Shown piece after piece: positions 36,090 through 43,829 of a stretch of 64,000 nucleotides of DNA. Made by a program: the position numbers and the translations under genes. The DNA lies in assembly GCF_037404875.1 (NCBI RefSeq), contig NZ_JBBELO010000026.1:1-64000 (forward strand). The letters are read 5' to 3'. Each line of letters opens with the position of its first letter. Within the stretch, counting starts at the first letter, position 1. The notes below the pieces were generated by a model. It saw only the letters and a program-made list of their open reading frames with translations. It did no database searches and had not been told where the DNA came from. The stretch is from Orlajensenia sp037404875 (GTDB lineage Bacteria > Actinomycetota > Actinomycetes > Actinomycetales > Microbacteriaceae).

Positions 36090-36707
36090 TCAGGCCAGCG
36101 CCATCGGTCCGTGCAGGGCGGACTGCTCGCTCGTCGTGACGGGTCCGATGGCGCCGAGGCGCACCGCGCACACGCGGGCGAGCGCATCCACGTCGTCGGC
36201 GTCGTGCCGACGGGCGGCGTGCATGATGATGTGCGCGCACGCCTCGGCATCCGCGAGCGCGTCGTGGTGGCTGAACCCCTCGAAGCCGGCGGCCATGGCG
36301 GCGACCGGGAGCTTGTAGGAGTCCAGCGCGTAGGTCTTTCGGGCGACCTGGAGGCTGCACAGGTAGCGCAGCTCGGGAACCGGCAGCTCGAAGAACGCGG
36401 TCGCCGCCTTGATCACGCCCAGGTCGAAGCCGGCGTTGTGCGCGACGAGCACGTCCTCGCCCGCGAAGGCGAGCAGGTCGGGAAGCTGGTCGTGCCATTG
36501 CAGGGCGTTCGCGCACTGCTCGGGCTGGATGCCGTGGATGCGGATGTTCCACTCGTTGAACTCGTCATGCGGGAACGGCGGCCGGATGAACCAGCTCGCC
36601 CGATCGACGATGACGCCGTCCACCACCTTGATCAGTCCGACGGAGCACGCCGAGACGTTGGATCCGTTCGCGGTCTCGAAGTCGATGGCGGTGAAGTTCA
36701 GTGGCAC
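36090..36707 (-). CDS. DnaQ-like 3'-5' exonuclease (DEDDh)
   Basis: 205 residues. DEDDh motifs: ExoI NFTAIDFETANGS, ExoII LVAHNAGFDLGVI, ExoIII GFSHHDALADAEACAHI with the catalytic histidine. Between them a WFIRPP segment as in small proofreading-like exonucleases acting in DNA or RNA trimming. GTG 36707 is chosen for the standard start MPLNFTAIDFE; GTG 36716 is 3 codons earlier. Upstream in-frame sequence encodes the repeat cluster and is not part of the protein. Confidence 0.9.
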   Translation of the reverse strand: MPLNFTAIDFETANGSNVSACSVGLIKVVDGVIVDRASWFIRPPFPHDEFNEWNIRIHGIQPEQCANALQWHDQLPDLLAFAGEDVLVAHNAGFDLGVIKAATAFFELPVPELRYLCSLQVARKTYALDSYKLPVAAMAAGFEGFSHHDALADAEACAHIIMHAARRHDADDVDALARVCAVRLGAIGPVTTSEQSALHGPMALA

Positions 36708-36791
36708 GATGCCCACTCTCGCACGCGGCCACGACACGGCCCGAAGCGCTCGCGGCCTGTCGGCATCCTGCCCCGCTCCCTCTCCGCCGAG

Positions 36792-37004
36792 CCCGCAGTT
36801 TCGGTGGGTGCGCGTGCGTCGACCCCGCACCTTCTGTGGGTGCACGGGAGGCCGCACCCTCGGATCCTGCGGGTTCGCGGGTCGCTGCGCCGATCCCGCA
36901 AATTCGGTGGGTGCGCCGCCGACCACGCAGTTTCGGTGGGTGCGCGTCCCCGATCCCGCAGCTCTTGTGGGTGCACGGGATGCCGCACCCACAAATACTG
37001 CGGG
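36792..37004. repeat. Cluster of seven 20-bp repeats, about 30 bp apart
   Basis: Consensus CCCGCAGTTTCGGTGGGTGC. Direct copies at 36792-36811, 36824-36843, 36895-36914, 36924-36943 and 36955-36974; inverted copies at 36854-36873 and 36985-37004. The ends (CCCGCA and GTGGGTGC) are conserved, the middle 6 bp vary. Copies 2/3 and 6/7 face each other and can form hairpins. It fills most of the 356 bp between the exonuclease start and ychF. No cas genes; spacers of only 9-21 bp exclude CRISPR. Confidence 0.88.
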
Positions 37005-37049
37005 TTCGCTGCTTCACGCCCCCCGCGACCCGCATCCGCACGCCGCCGG

Positions 37050-37055
37050 TAGACT
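37050..37055 (+). promoter_or_regulatory. -10 hexamer TAGACT upstream of ychF
   Basis: TAGACT lies 8 nt before GTG 37064, so the transcript would have a leader of 0-2 nt. No Shine-Dalgarno. Confidence 0.45.
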
Positions 37056-37063
37056 GGTCGCCC

Positions 37064-38137
37064 GTGGCTCTCACTATCGGCATCGTCGGCCTGCCCAACG
37101 TCGGCAAGTCCACCCTCTTCAACGCACTGACCAAGAACCAGGTTCTCGCGGCGAACTACCCGTTCGCCACGATCGAGCCGAACGTCGGCGTCGTGAACCT
37201 GCCCGATCCGCGGCTCGAGGTGCTCTCAGGCATCTTCAACAGCGAGCGCATCCTGCCCGCGCCGGTCTCGTTCGTCGACATCGCCGGCATCGTGCGCGGT
37301 GCCTCCGAGGGTGAGGGGCTGGGCAACAAGTTCCTCGCGAACATCCGCGAGGCGGATGCGATCGCGCAGGTCATCCGCGGATTCACCGACGACGACGTCG
37401 TGCACGTCGACGGTGCGGTCGACCCGAAGGCCGACATGGAGACGATCAACACCGAGCTGATCCTCGCCGACCTCGAGACCCTCGAGAAGGCCATCACGCG
37501 CTACGAGAAGGAGGTGCGCGGCAAGAAGCTCGGCCCCGATGTGCTCGCCGCCGCCCAGGAAGCGCTCGCCGAACTGCAGAAGGGCACCCCGCTCTCGGCC
37601 TCCAAGGTCGACATCACGCCGATCAAGGAGTTGGGCCTGCTCACGGCCAAGCCCTTCATCTACGTGTTCAACGTCGACGAGGCCGTGCTGACGGATGCGG
37701 CCAAGCGCGCCGAGCTCGAGGCCCTCGTCGCCCCGGCCCACGCCGTGCTGCTCGACGCCAAGATCGAGTCCGAGCTCATCGACCTCGACCCCGAGGACGC
37801 CGCCGAGCTGCTCGCATCCACTGGCCAGGAGGAGTCGGGCCTCGACCAGCTCGCGCGCATCGGCTTCGAGACCCTCGGCTTGCAGACCTACCTCACGGCT
37901 GGCCCGAAGGAGACTCGGGCCTGGACCATCCACAAGGGCTGGAAGGCCCCGCAGGCTGCGGGCGTCATCCACACCGACTTCGAGCGTGGCTTCATCAAGG
38001 CCGAGGTCATCTCGTTCGACGACCTCGTCGCGGTCGGCTCGGTGCACGAGGCCCGCACCCACGGCAAGGCCCGCATCGAGGGCAAGGACTACGTGATGCA
38101 GGACGGCGACGTCGTGGAGTTCCGCTTCAACGTCTAA
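37064..38137 (+). CDS. ychF: YchF/Ola1 family ATPase (Obg-like)
   Basis: 357 residues. G1 GLPNVGKSTLFNAL, G3 DIAGIVRGAS, the non-canonical G4 (NVDE) giving ATP over GTP preference, a coiled-coil hairpin, and the C-terminal TGS domain ending DVVEFRFNV. Ribosome-associated stress and redox regulator; matches mycobacterial Rv1112 in the same synteny block. GTG 37064 set by homology (start ALTIGIVGLPN). The last 20 nt of the gene are duplicated 488 bp downstream, marking an insertion. Confidence 0.95.
   Translation: MALTIGIVGLPNVGKSTLFNALTKNQVLAANYPFATIEPNVGVVNLPDPRLEVLSGIFNSERILPAPVSFVDIAGIVRGASEGEGLGNKFLANIREADAIAQVIRGFTDDDVVHVDGAVDPKADMETINTELILADLETLEKAITRYEKEVRGKKLGPDVLAAAQEALAELQKGTPLSASKVDITPIKELGLLTAKPFIYVFNVDEAVLTDAAKRAELEALVAPAHAVLLDAKIESELIDLDPEDAAELLASTGQEESGLDQLARIGFETLGLQTYLTAGPKETRAWTIHKGWKAPQAAGVIHTDFERGFIKAEVISFDDLVAVGSVHEARTHGKARIEGKDYVMQDGDVVEFRFNV
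38114..38133 (+). repeat. 20-bp direct repeat, copy 1 (3' end of ychF)
   Basis: GTGGAGTTCCGCTTCAACGT, codons for VEFRFNV without the last base. Identical to 38602-38621. In this copy the gene ends with GTC-TAA. Confidence 0.85.
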
Positions 38138-38199
38138 TATCTTGACTTATCTGGGTATTCAACCCGTCACGTTCTGATGGGCCTCGAGGGGGATCACAG

Positions 38200-38550
38200 G
38201 TGGAAGCCGTGCTGCCCGACTTAGATGCGGATCGGCGCTTGGCCTCGGGCGCACGTTCGGTCTCCCTCGTAGCGATAGGGCTCTTGGGTGCGGTTTGGAT
38301 TCCAGCGCTCGTATGGGCTCAGGTGGGGCCGAGCTACGTGTTCTCGACGGCGCTGTTCTGGATGTTCGTGAGTTGGGCCTTCGCTGCGGTCCTCGGCCTG
38401 GTGGGGCTGTGCCTGGGTGTGACCGCTCTCTGGCGGCTTCGGCGAGGGCGTGGAAGTGTCGCCGCTGCGATCACCGCTATCGCCGTTTCGGCAGTCACGG
38501 TGTGCACGTGGCCGTTGGTGTCAATCGTCCTGCCCCTCGCCGCCGGATGA
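38200..38550 (+). CDS. Small membrane protein in the ychF-flanking insert
   Basis: 116 residues with three or four membrane helices (SVSLVAIGLLGAVWIPALVW; a long stretch around residues 46-80; SAVTVCTWPLVSIVLPL). A basic LWRRLRRGRGS loop lies between, giving a DUF4190-like layout, though I cannot assign it. GTG start with GAGGGGGAT upstream. The sequence is visibly richer in A/T and in codons such as TTA, GTA and ATA than its neighbours, consistent with acquisition from elsewhere. It is the only gene between the two 20-bp repeats. Confidence 0.65.
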   Translation: MEAVLPDLDADRRLASGARSVSLVAIGLLGAVWIPALVWAQVGPSYVFSTALFWMFVSWAFAAVLGLVGLCLGVTALWRLRRGRGSVAAAITAIAVSAVTVCTWPLVSIVLPLAAG

Positions 38551-38601
38551 GACCGATCGAGATCACTGCGATGCGCAGAGGCAAATTGCGCGCGTAAACC
38601 G

Positions 38602-38621
38602 GTGGAGTTCCGCTTCAACGT
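38602..38621 (+). repeat. 20-bp direct repeat, copy 2 (relic of the ychF 3' end)
   Basis: Identical to 38114-38133, and followed by GTGA so that it still reads VEFRFNV-stop. This looks like the original ychF terminus displaced by the 488-bp insert. The remaining 133 bp to the next gene hold no coding sequence that I can see. Confidence 0.85.
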
Positions 38622-38754
38622 GTGATCCACGCGCGATTGCCGCCCGGGCGACGAAGGGTGCCCTGACGCCCGTGGCGCATCGAGCAGGATCGGAGAAGTC
38701 ACGGCATCCGTGCTCGCGCTACCGTTGGGGCACCACCGCAGACCAGGAGGACCA

Positions 38755-39219
38755 ATGCCCCACACCGTCGACTTCGTGAACGTCTCCATCGAGGGACTCG
38801 AGTCATCGCCGGTGGCGGATGCGCTCGCCGGGCTGCGTGCCAACGAGGCGCGCTACTACAAGAACAAGTTCGACCACGACTTCACCGTGAGCCCGGTGGC
38901 CGAGGCCCCGGATGCGCTCGACCGGGTCACGACCATCCTCAAGGAGGAGCGCGACCTCGTGATCGAGGCGCGTCCCCTCGAGGCGACGGACTTCGAGGTC
39001 GAGGGCACCCGGATGACCTACGTGTTCTACGAGTCGGGTCTCGCGATCAACGTGATGTACGGCCTCGAACCGGGTGGCAAGCGAGCCGTCGGCTTCAAGC
39101 TCTCCGATGGCATGGAGGTTCCCGAGGAACTCGCCTCGCGGTTCAAGTTCGCCCGCCAGAAGTCGAAGCTGGCCGGCACCATCCGCGGCTCGTTCTTCGT
39201 GATCAAGGGCGAGTACTGA
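38755..39219 (+). CDS. Conserved hypothetical protein
   Basis: 154 residues, soluble, acidic N-terminal half and basic C-terminus. Notable segments: VDFVNVSIEGLES, NEARYYKNKFDHDFTVSP, RMTYVFYESGLAINVMYGLEPG and FKFARQKSKLAGTIRGSFFVIKGEY. No signal peptide or membrane helix. I do not recognise the family. AGGAGG precedes the ATG; TACCGT at about 38720 is a candidate -10. Its 3' end overlaps the convergent SRPBCC gene by 17 bp. Confidence 0.7.
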   Translation: MPHTVDFVNVSIEGLESSPVADALAGLRANEARYYKNKFDHDFTVSPVAEAPDALDRVTTILKEERDLVIEARPLEATDFEVEGTRMTYVFYESGLAINVMYGLEPGGKRAVGFKLSDGMEVPEELASRFKFARQKSKLAGTIRGSFFVIKGEY

Positions 39220-39697
39220 GCTGCATCGCCTCGTAGGCCGGCGTGAGTTCCGTCCACCGGGCCATCCACTCGGAGGGGTGACCCGCAAGCGATCGGGTGA
39301 GGTCTTCGAGGTGCGCCTGCCATCCCGCGCCGTAGAAGTGGACCTTGTCGAGCGGCAGCCCGCGTTCCTCGACGACGAGGCGCGTCTTGTCTCCCTCCTG
39401 CGTGAGCCACGCCTCGACCTCGGTCTGCTCGCCCGGCGCCTCCGTCATGGTGAGCGAGAGGTGGTGCGGACGCTCACAGGAGTCGATGCGACCCGACCCT
39501 TCCCACGAACTCGTGAAGCGGGCCTGGATGGCGCCGCCGACGCTCAGGTCGCCCGACACCTCCGCGATCCACCGTGCGAGACGGTCGGGGGTCGTGCAGG
39601 CCTGCCAGAGGTCTTCGATGTCGGTCTCGTAGACATCCTCGACGCGCACTGCTGCACGCCCGTCGTCGAGCTCTCGCATGCTGGCGATGGTTCTCAT
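39203..39697 (-). CDS. SRPBCC (AHSA1/START-like) domain protein
   Basis: 164 residues. Helix-grip fold signatures: VYETDIEDLWQACTTPDRLARWIAEVSGDLSVGG near the N-terminus and TEVEAWLTQEGDKTRLVVEERG. Family members bind hydrophobic ligands in a deep cavity or stabilise partner proteins. Its ATG overlaps the stop of an ArsR-type regulator (ATGA), a very common pairing in which both are induced together. Confidence 0.88.
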   Translation of the reverse strand: MRTIASMRELDDGRAAVRVEDVYETDIEDLWQACTTPDRLARWIAEVSGDLSVGGAIQARFTSSWEGSGRIDSCERPHHLSLTMTEAPGEQTEVEAWLTQEGDKTRLVVEERGLPLDKVHFYGAGWQAHLEDLTRSLAGHPSEWMARWTELTPAYEAMQLSTRP

Positions 39698-40011
39698 GAG
39701 CTGTTCCTGTTCCCTCGGCTGATCTCGGTGTGGAGGGCGTCGAGGCGGTTCTGCCAGAGCGCCCGGTAGTCGGCGAGCCAGTCGTCCAGTTCGGCGAGCG
39801 GCTCGGGCCGCAGTGAGTAGATGCGCCGCTGAGCCTCCTGGCGAACCTCGACGAGGCCGGCCTCCCGCAGCACCCGCAGGTGCCGCGAGACGCCTGGCCG
39901 GGCGATCGGGAGCGCCTCTGCGAGAGCGCCCGCCGTCGCCGGCTGCTCGCGCAGCAGCTCGATGATCGTCCGGCGGCTCTCGTCGGCGATCGCCTGGAGT
40001 ACCGTGTCCAT
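39694..40011 (-). CDS. ArsR-family winged-helix regulator
   Basis: 105 residues. Winged-helix: ADESRRTIIELLREQPATAGALAEALPIARPGVSRHLRVLREAGLVEVRQ; no metal-binding ELCVCDL-type motif, so it belongs to the group that pairs with SRPBCC proteins. ATG 40011 (MDTVLQAI) is chosen because TACATT lies exactly 6 nt upstream; ATG 40017 would be inside that spacer. The promoter carries a 10-bp palindrome, so autorepression is likely. Confidence 0.85.
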   Translation of the reverse strand: MDTVLQAIADESRRTIIELLREQPATAGALAEALPIARPGVSRHLRVLREAGLVEVRQEAQRRIYSLRPEPLAELDDWLADYRALWQNRLDALHTEISRGNRNSS

Positions 40012-40017
40012 GCCCAT

Positions 40018-40046
40018 AATGTAACCGCGCTGTTACGTAACCGCAA
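40018..40046 (-). promoter_or_regulatory. ArsR promoter with palindromic operator
   Basis: On the minus strand: -35 TTGCGG (40041-40046), 17-bp spacer, -10 TACATT (40018-40023), then 6 nt and the ATG. Between the boxes lies the perfect palindrome GTTACGTAAC (40032-40041), and GTAACCGC occurs twice (40021-40028, 40037-40044), a likely ArsR binding site. Confidence 0.6.
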
Positions 40047-40076
40047 GGGTACATAATTCGTGCATCGCGGACAGCG

Positions 40077-40619
40077 TCACTGCTGCCGTCGAACCGACGC
40101 CTTCGGGCCGGTCACGAGAGCGCCCGCCGGCACATCGTCGACCACGGTCGCGCCGGCGGCGATCACGGCGTCGCGCCCGATGCGAACGCCCGGCAGGATG
40201 GTGGCACCGGCGCCGATCCAGACGTTCTCGGCGACATCGATGGGTGCGCCGGTCAGCCACACTCGACGCTCGTCCGTGTCGACCGGATGCCCGACCGTGA
40301 TGAACGTGACCTTGGGACCGACCATCACGCGTTCAGCGAGCCGGATACCGGCGTAGTCGAGGAAGGTGCAGTTCTGGTTGATGAACACCCGCTCGGCCAG
40401 CTCGAGTCTCAATCCGTGGTCGGTGTAGAAGGGCGGGTAGATGGTGGTGCGCGCGGGCAGCGGCCGGCCCAGGATCTGCTCGAACAGCTGCGCCTTACCC
40501 GCCTCGTCGTCGAACGGCAGCACGTTGAGGCGTGAGGTGAGCTCCGTCGCGCGCAGCACCCGCTCCGACATCGCCTGGAACTCGGGACTGTGGATGCGCA
40601 GGAGCAGGTCGCCGGCCAT
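40077..40619 (-). CDS. Sugar O-acetyltransferase (hexapeptide-repeat, maltose/galactoside type)
   Basis: 180 residues. The N-terminal Mac domain (residues ~10-45, RVLRATELTSRLNVLPFDD) precedes left-handed beta-helix repeats: VFINQNCTFLDYAGIRLAERVMVGPKV, with the catalytic histidine in TVGHPVDTDER and WIGAGATILPGVRIGRDAVIAAGA. Transfers acetyl from acetyl-CoA to a sugar hydroxyl. GAGG precedes the ATG. It lies upstream of the arsR gene on the same strand but arsR has its own promoter. Confidence 0.9.
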   Translation of the reverse strand: MAGDLLLRIHSPEFQAMSERVLRATELTSRLNVLPFDDEAGKAQLFEQILGRPLPARTTIYPPFYTDHGLRLELAERVFINQNCTFLDYAGIRLAERVMVGPKVTFITVGHPVDTDERRVWLTGAPIDVAENVWIGAGATILPGVRIGRDAVIAAGATVVDDVPAGALVTGPKASVRRQQ

Positions 40620-40756
40620 CCATCGATCCTCACACCGGCTCGCGCGCGCAACGCCGCAGACACGCCCTGCCCTCTTCGGCGGGCCGCCCTCCCGCGCCGG
40701 CCTCCGATGTCGAAGCGGGGTGGAACGACGACAGACCCGTGTGGGAAGCTGGCGGC

Positions 40757-41635
40757 ATGCCGGAGTCTCCCGAGGTGCAGGCGCTCGCCGAAGAACTGGG
40801 CGCCCGCCTGAGCGGACGCGCCCTCTCCGCGGTCGACGTCATCGAGTTCCGCATCCTCAAGTCGCGCGCCCGGCAACCCTCCAGCCTCATCGGCGCGCGC
40901 GTGAGCGCGGTCGCTCGGCATGGCAAGCTCGTCGACCTGGTGTTCGAGTCCTCGGAGCACCTGGTCGTCTCCCTCGGCCGTCATGGCTGGGCGCGTTGGG
41001 CGGGTGCCGAGGTCGCCGAAGCCGAGCCGAGCACCGAGCCGAGCACCGCGCCGGGTGAAGCACCCGTCGCCCTCGCCTCCCTCGAATTCGACGACGGCAG
41101 CGTGCTCGAGCTGACGGATGCGGGCAGCTGGGTCTCGCTGGGGTGCTGGGTCGTCGATGATGCCTCCGACGTGCCTGCGGTGGCCAAGCTCGGACCCGAT
41201 CCCGCCGATCCCGCCTTCGATCGAGCCCAGTTCGACGCCGCCTTCGTTGGCCGACGTAAGCAGCTCAAGGCGGTGCTGCAAGACCAGGAGTCGCTCGCCG
41301 GCATCGGCAACGCCTACTCCGACGAGATCCTGTTCGCGGCGAAGCTCTCGCCGGTGGTGCACGCGAGCGCCCTCTCTTCCGACGAACTCGACCGGCTGTT
41401 CCAGGCGACCGTCGGCGTCATCACCGGAGCGATCCAGGCGCAGCGCGGGGTGCTGATCGCGCGGCTGAAGCAGGCAAAGGTCGACGCCATGCAGGTGCAC
41501 GGGCGTGCGGGTGAGGCCTGTCCGGTCTGCGGCGACACCATCCGCGACTTCTCCTTCGCGAGCACGACGGCACAGTACTGCCCGACCGATCAGACGCACG
41601 GAGAGCTGCTGCCGCTGCGCGCGGCCGGCTCCTGA
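40757..41635 (+). CDS. Fpg/Nei-family DNA glycosylase with an incomplete zinc finger
   Basis: 292 residues. N-terminal PES-PEV (catalytic proline after Met removal, glutamate), the beta-hairpin lysine K57 in RHGKLVDL, and the H2TH signature GIGNAYSDEILF are intact. The C-terminal finger has C255, C258 and C275 but residue 278, normally the fourth cysteine, is aspartate (QYCPTDQT). An Ala/Glu/Pro/Thr-rich insert lies at residues ~85-103. GAAGCT lies 6 nt upstream of the ATG. A paralogue with an intact finger lies 2.2 kb downstream. Confidence 0.88.
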   Translation: MPESPEVQALAEELGARLSGRALSAVDVIEFRILKSRARQPSSLIGARVSAVARHGKLVDLVFESSEHLVVSLGRHGWARWAGAEVAEAEPSTEPSTAPGEAPVALASLEFDDGSVLELTDAGSWVSLGCWVVDDASDVPAVAKLGPDPADPAFDRAQFDAAFVGRRKQLKAVLQDQESLAGIGNAYSDEILFAAKLSPVVHASALSSDELDRLFQATVGVITGAIQAQRGVLIARLKQAKVDAMQVHGRAGEACPVCGDTIRDFSFASTTAQYCPTDQTHGELLPLRAAGS

Positions 41636-41815
41636 GCGGCATCCGCCGCCCGGTCGTCGACTTCCTGCCAGCTCGCGCGGTGAAGCCGTCACAACGCGGC
41701 GAAGGCGGATTCTGGGGCGCCTGCGCTGTGTAGCGTGAGGAACGCCCGTCGACATTCCGTCGGAGCGTCCGCGTCCGCACCACAGCATCCAAGAACAGAA
41801 TCGAGTCGAACGCCC

Positions 41816-42121
41816 GTGATCACCGTGCACCTGCGCTACCAGATCGACCCCCACAAGCTCGCGGAGTTCCGCGAGTACGGGCAGCGCTGGATCCGGCTGG
41901 TCGAGAAGCTCGGAGGGCAGCATCACGGCTACTTCCTGCCGAGCGAGGGCGACAGCGACGAGGCCTTCGCGCTGTTCACGTTCCCGTCGCTCGCCGAGTA
42001 CGAGAAGTACCGCACCGCCGCGCTGGATGACCCGGAGTGCATCGACGCCAACCGGTTCGGCGCCGAGACGCGGTGCTTTCTCCGCTACGAGCGCCGATTC
42101 CTCACCCCGTTGTTCGAGTGA
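41816..42121 (+). CDS. NIPSNAP-family protein
   Basis: 101 residues, ferredoxin-like dimeric alpha/beta-barrel fold as in NIPSNAP and antibiotic-biosynthesis monooxygenases. Typical elements: VHLRYQIDPHKLAEFREY, LGGQHHGYFLPSEGDSDEAFALFTFPS and a C-terminal RRFLTPLF. Function of the family is not settled. GTG 41816 has only a weak ribosome-binding site. TAGCGT near 41730 is a candidate -10; the 180-bp gap before it shows nothing else. Confidence 0.82.
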   Translation: MITVHLRYQIDPHKLAEFREYGQRWIRLVEKLGGQHHGYFLPSEGDSDEAFALFTFPSLAEYEKYRTAALDDPECIDANRFGAETRCFLRYERRFLTPLFE

Positions 42122-42134
42122 GACGGATGCCGCG

Positions 42135-43067
42135 CTACCGGTCGAGTGCGACCGGTTCGGGGAGTCGGGTGTCGGTCAGCTCCTGAGCGACCGCCCACAG
42201 AGACGTCGCGAGGTCGGCCCCGCGCGCCGACCGCGGTGGGGAGACACGCTTCGTCGGTCCCACGACGCCCCACTTCTCGGGCCCGTAGTAGGCGCCCTGC
42301 ACGGCTGCGGGATCCGCCGCGGCGAAGAGCAGCGGCTCAGCGCCCTGCGTCACATCCTGCGAGGGCAACAGCGTGCGGTCCTCGGGAGTGCGGGTGCGAG
42401 GCGTGTCGCGACCCAGATTCGCGCCTGACACCTGGAGGTTCGTTCGCGTGTAGCCCGGGTGCGCGATCGTGCTGATCAAGGGCCAGCCGCGCTCTTCGGC
42501 CACGCGGGCGAGATGCTGCCCGAGCAGCAGGTCGGCGAGCTTCGACTGCGCGTATGCGAGGTAGGGAATGTAGCGGCGGCGGGTGTACTGCAGGTCGTCG
42601 AGATGGATGCGGCCGGTGATCGCCACCATGCTGCTCATGGTGGCGACCCGCGGCGAGGGGCCCTGAAGCAGCAGGGGCAGCAGGAAATTCGTCAGGGCGA
42701 ACGGGCCGAGGAAGTTCGAGCCGAACTGCAGCTCGAACCCGTCCGCGGTCTCCATCCGCTTGGGTGGCGCCATGACACCGGCATTGTTGACGAGCACGTC
42801 GACGCCGCGTCCGTCATCGAGGATCCCGGCGGCGAATGCGCGCACGCTCGCGAGGTCGGCGAGGTCGATGTGGCGCACCTCTAGCCGCGCATCGGGCTGC
42901 GATCGCAGGATCTCGTCGCGGGCCGCGTTGCCCTTCTCGAGGGAGCGCACCGCCAGGACCACCTCGGCACCGGCGGCCGCGAGGCGTTTCGTCGCCTCGC
43001 GGCCCGTGCCGCTGTTGGCACCGGTGATCACGAATCGACGGCCATGCTGCTGCGGAACGGTGTACAT
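42135..43067 (-). CDS. Short-chain dehydrogenase/reductase
   Basis: 310 residues, Rossmann fold. Cofactor motif TGANSGTGRE, NNAGVMAPP, catalytic serine in ATMSSMVAITG and the YxxxK pair in YLAYAQSKLADLLL. The long form with a region after the active site resembles retinol-dehydrogenase/protochlorophyllide-reductase-like oxidoreductases; arginine after the first strand (AVRSLEKG) suggests NADPH. Substrate unknown. GGAGG and TAGGCT lie just upstream of the ATG. Confidence 0.88.
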   Translation of the reverse strand: MYTVPQQHGRRFVITGANSGTGREATKRLAAAGAEVVLAVRSLEKGNAARDEILRSQPDARLEVRHIDLADLASVRAFAAGILDDGRGVDVLVNNAGVMAPPKRMETADGFELQFGSNFLGPFALTNFLLPLLLQGPSPRVATMSSMVAITGRIHLDDLQYTRRRYIPYLAYAQSKLADLLLGQHLARVAEERGWPLISTIAHPGYTRTNLQVSGANLGRDTPRTRTPEDRTLLPSQDVTQGAEPLLFAAADPAAVQGAYYGPEKWGVVGPTKRVSPPRSARGADLATSLWAVAQELTDTRLPEPVALDR

Positions 43068-43111
43068 GCGTCCTCCCGGTTCGAGCCTAACCGCCGCGGC
43101 GCGAGGACCGA

Positions 43112-43663
43112 TCAGACCTGGCCGTCGGGGTGGCGGCGCTCGTCGGCCACCGCGTCATCGGCGTGCCGCGCTTCGGTGCGGGTCTCGGCATCGACATGAG
43201 GCTCTGCGTCGACATGACGATCGGCGTCGAGGTGACGCTCTGCGTCCACGTGACGATCGGCGTCGTCGCGACGGTCGGCGTCGACGTCGGGATCGAGCGT
43301 GTCGGCGTGCCGGGCGTGCTCGGCAGCCTGCGCGCGCAGTCCGTCCGCATCCTCGTTGTGGGCAGCCGACTGCTGGCTCAGCCGCTCGGCCTCGAGCTGT
43401 GCCTGACGGGCCGCGGCGTCGGCGCGCGCCGCATCCGCCTGCGCCTGCTGGGCATCGGCCGCCGCCTGCGCCGCAGCGGCCGCACGCTCGCGGGCGGCGA
43501 GGTCGGTTTCGGCGGCCTTGGTGCGCAGTTCCTCCGCCTTCTGCCGGTCGGCGGCGCGCTTGGCCTCACGTCGACGGGGTGCGGTGATGAGCACGATGGC
43601 CGCGACGATGAGGATGACGACGACGATCGCCACGATGATCCAGATCCACGTACTTGTTTCCAC
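43112..43663 (-). CDS. Membrane-anchored coiled-coil protein with hexapeptide repeats
   Basis: 183 residues: an N-terminal membrane helix (WIWIIVAIVVVILIVAAIVLI), an Ala-rich coiled coil (residues ~28-115) and a C-terminal run of about six hexapeptides of the type DADRHV/DAERHL, alternating acidic and His/Arg. The DNA is correspondingly an 18-bp tandem repeat. GTG 43663 was preferred because GAGAGG lies upstream; an ATG at 43705 would add 14 residues. I do not recognise the family; the repeat may bind metals through its histidines. Confidence 0.68.
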   Translation of the reverse strand: METSTWIWIIVAIVVVILIVAAIVLITAPRRREAKRAADRQKAEELRTKAAETDLAARERAAAAAQAAADAQQAQADAARADAAARQAQLEAERLSQQSAAHNEDADGLRAQAAEHARHADTLDPDVDADRRDDADRHVDAERHLDADRHVDAEPHVDAETRTEARHADDAVADERRHPDGQV

Positions 43664-43829
43664 GGTCCAGCAACCTCTCTCAGAGTGATTCGACACCATA
43701 GACAAGCCCTGATCGCAGGCTGAATCATAGGGGTTGCATTCTTTCGTCCACTCTGGTTAGGGCGCTCTCAGGGGAGCGTCGCCGTGCCCTCCCGCCGGTG
43801 TGCGCGACGTCGGTGGCATGATGTTGCCC

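Noticed and set aside
36792..37004. Possible CRISPR array
   Set aside because: Repeats are 20 bp with a variable core, occur in both orientations, have spacers of about 9-21 bp, and no cas gene is nearby.
38138..38601. Complete mobile element with integrase at the ychF 3' end
   Set aside because: The direct repeats are convincing but only one small membrane-protein gene lies between them; no recombinase or excisionase is present, so only a relic or mini-element is claimed.
38755..39219. YajQ-family nucleotide-binding protein
   Set aside because: Length is similar, but the sequence lacks the YajQ beginning and its conserved segments; left as hypothetical.
43130..43723. Plus-strand open frame opposite the coiled-coil gene
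   Set aside because: It arises from the in-phase 18-bp repeats. The minus frame has a membrane helix, coiled coil and ribosome-binding site; the plus frame has none.
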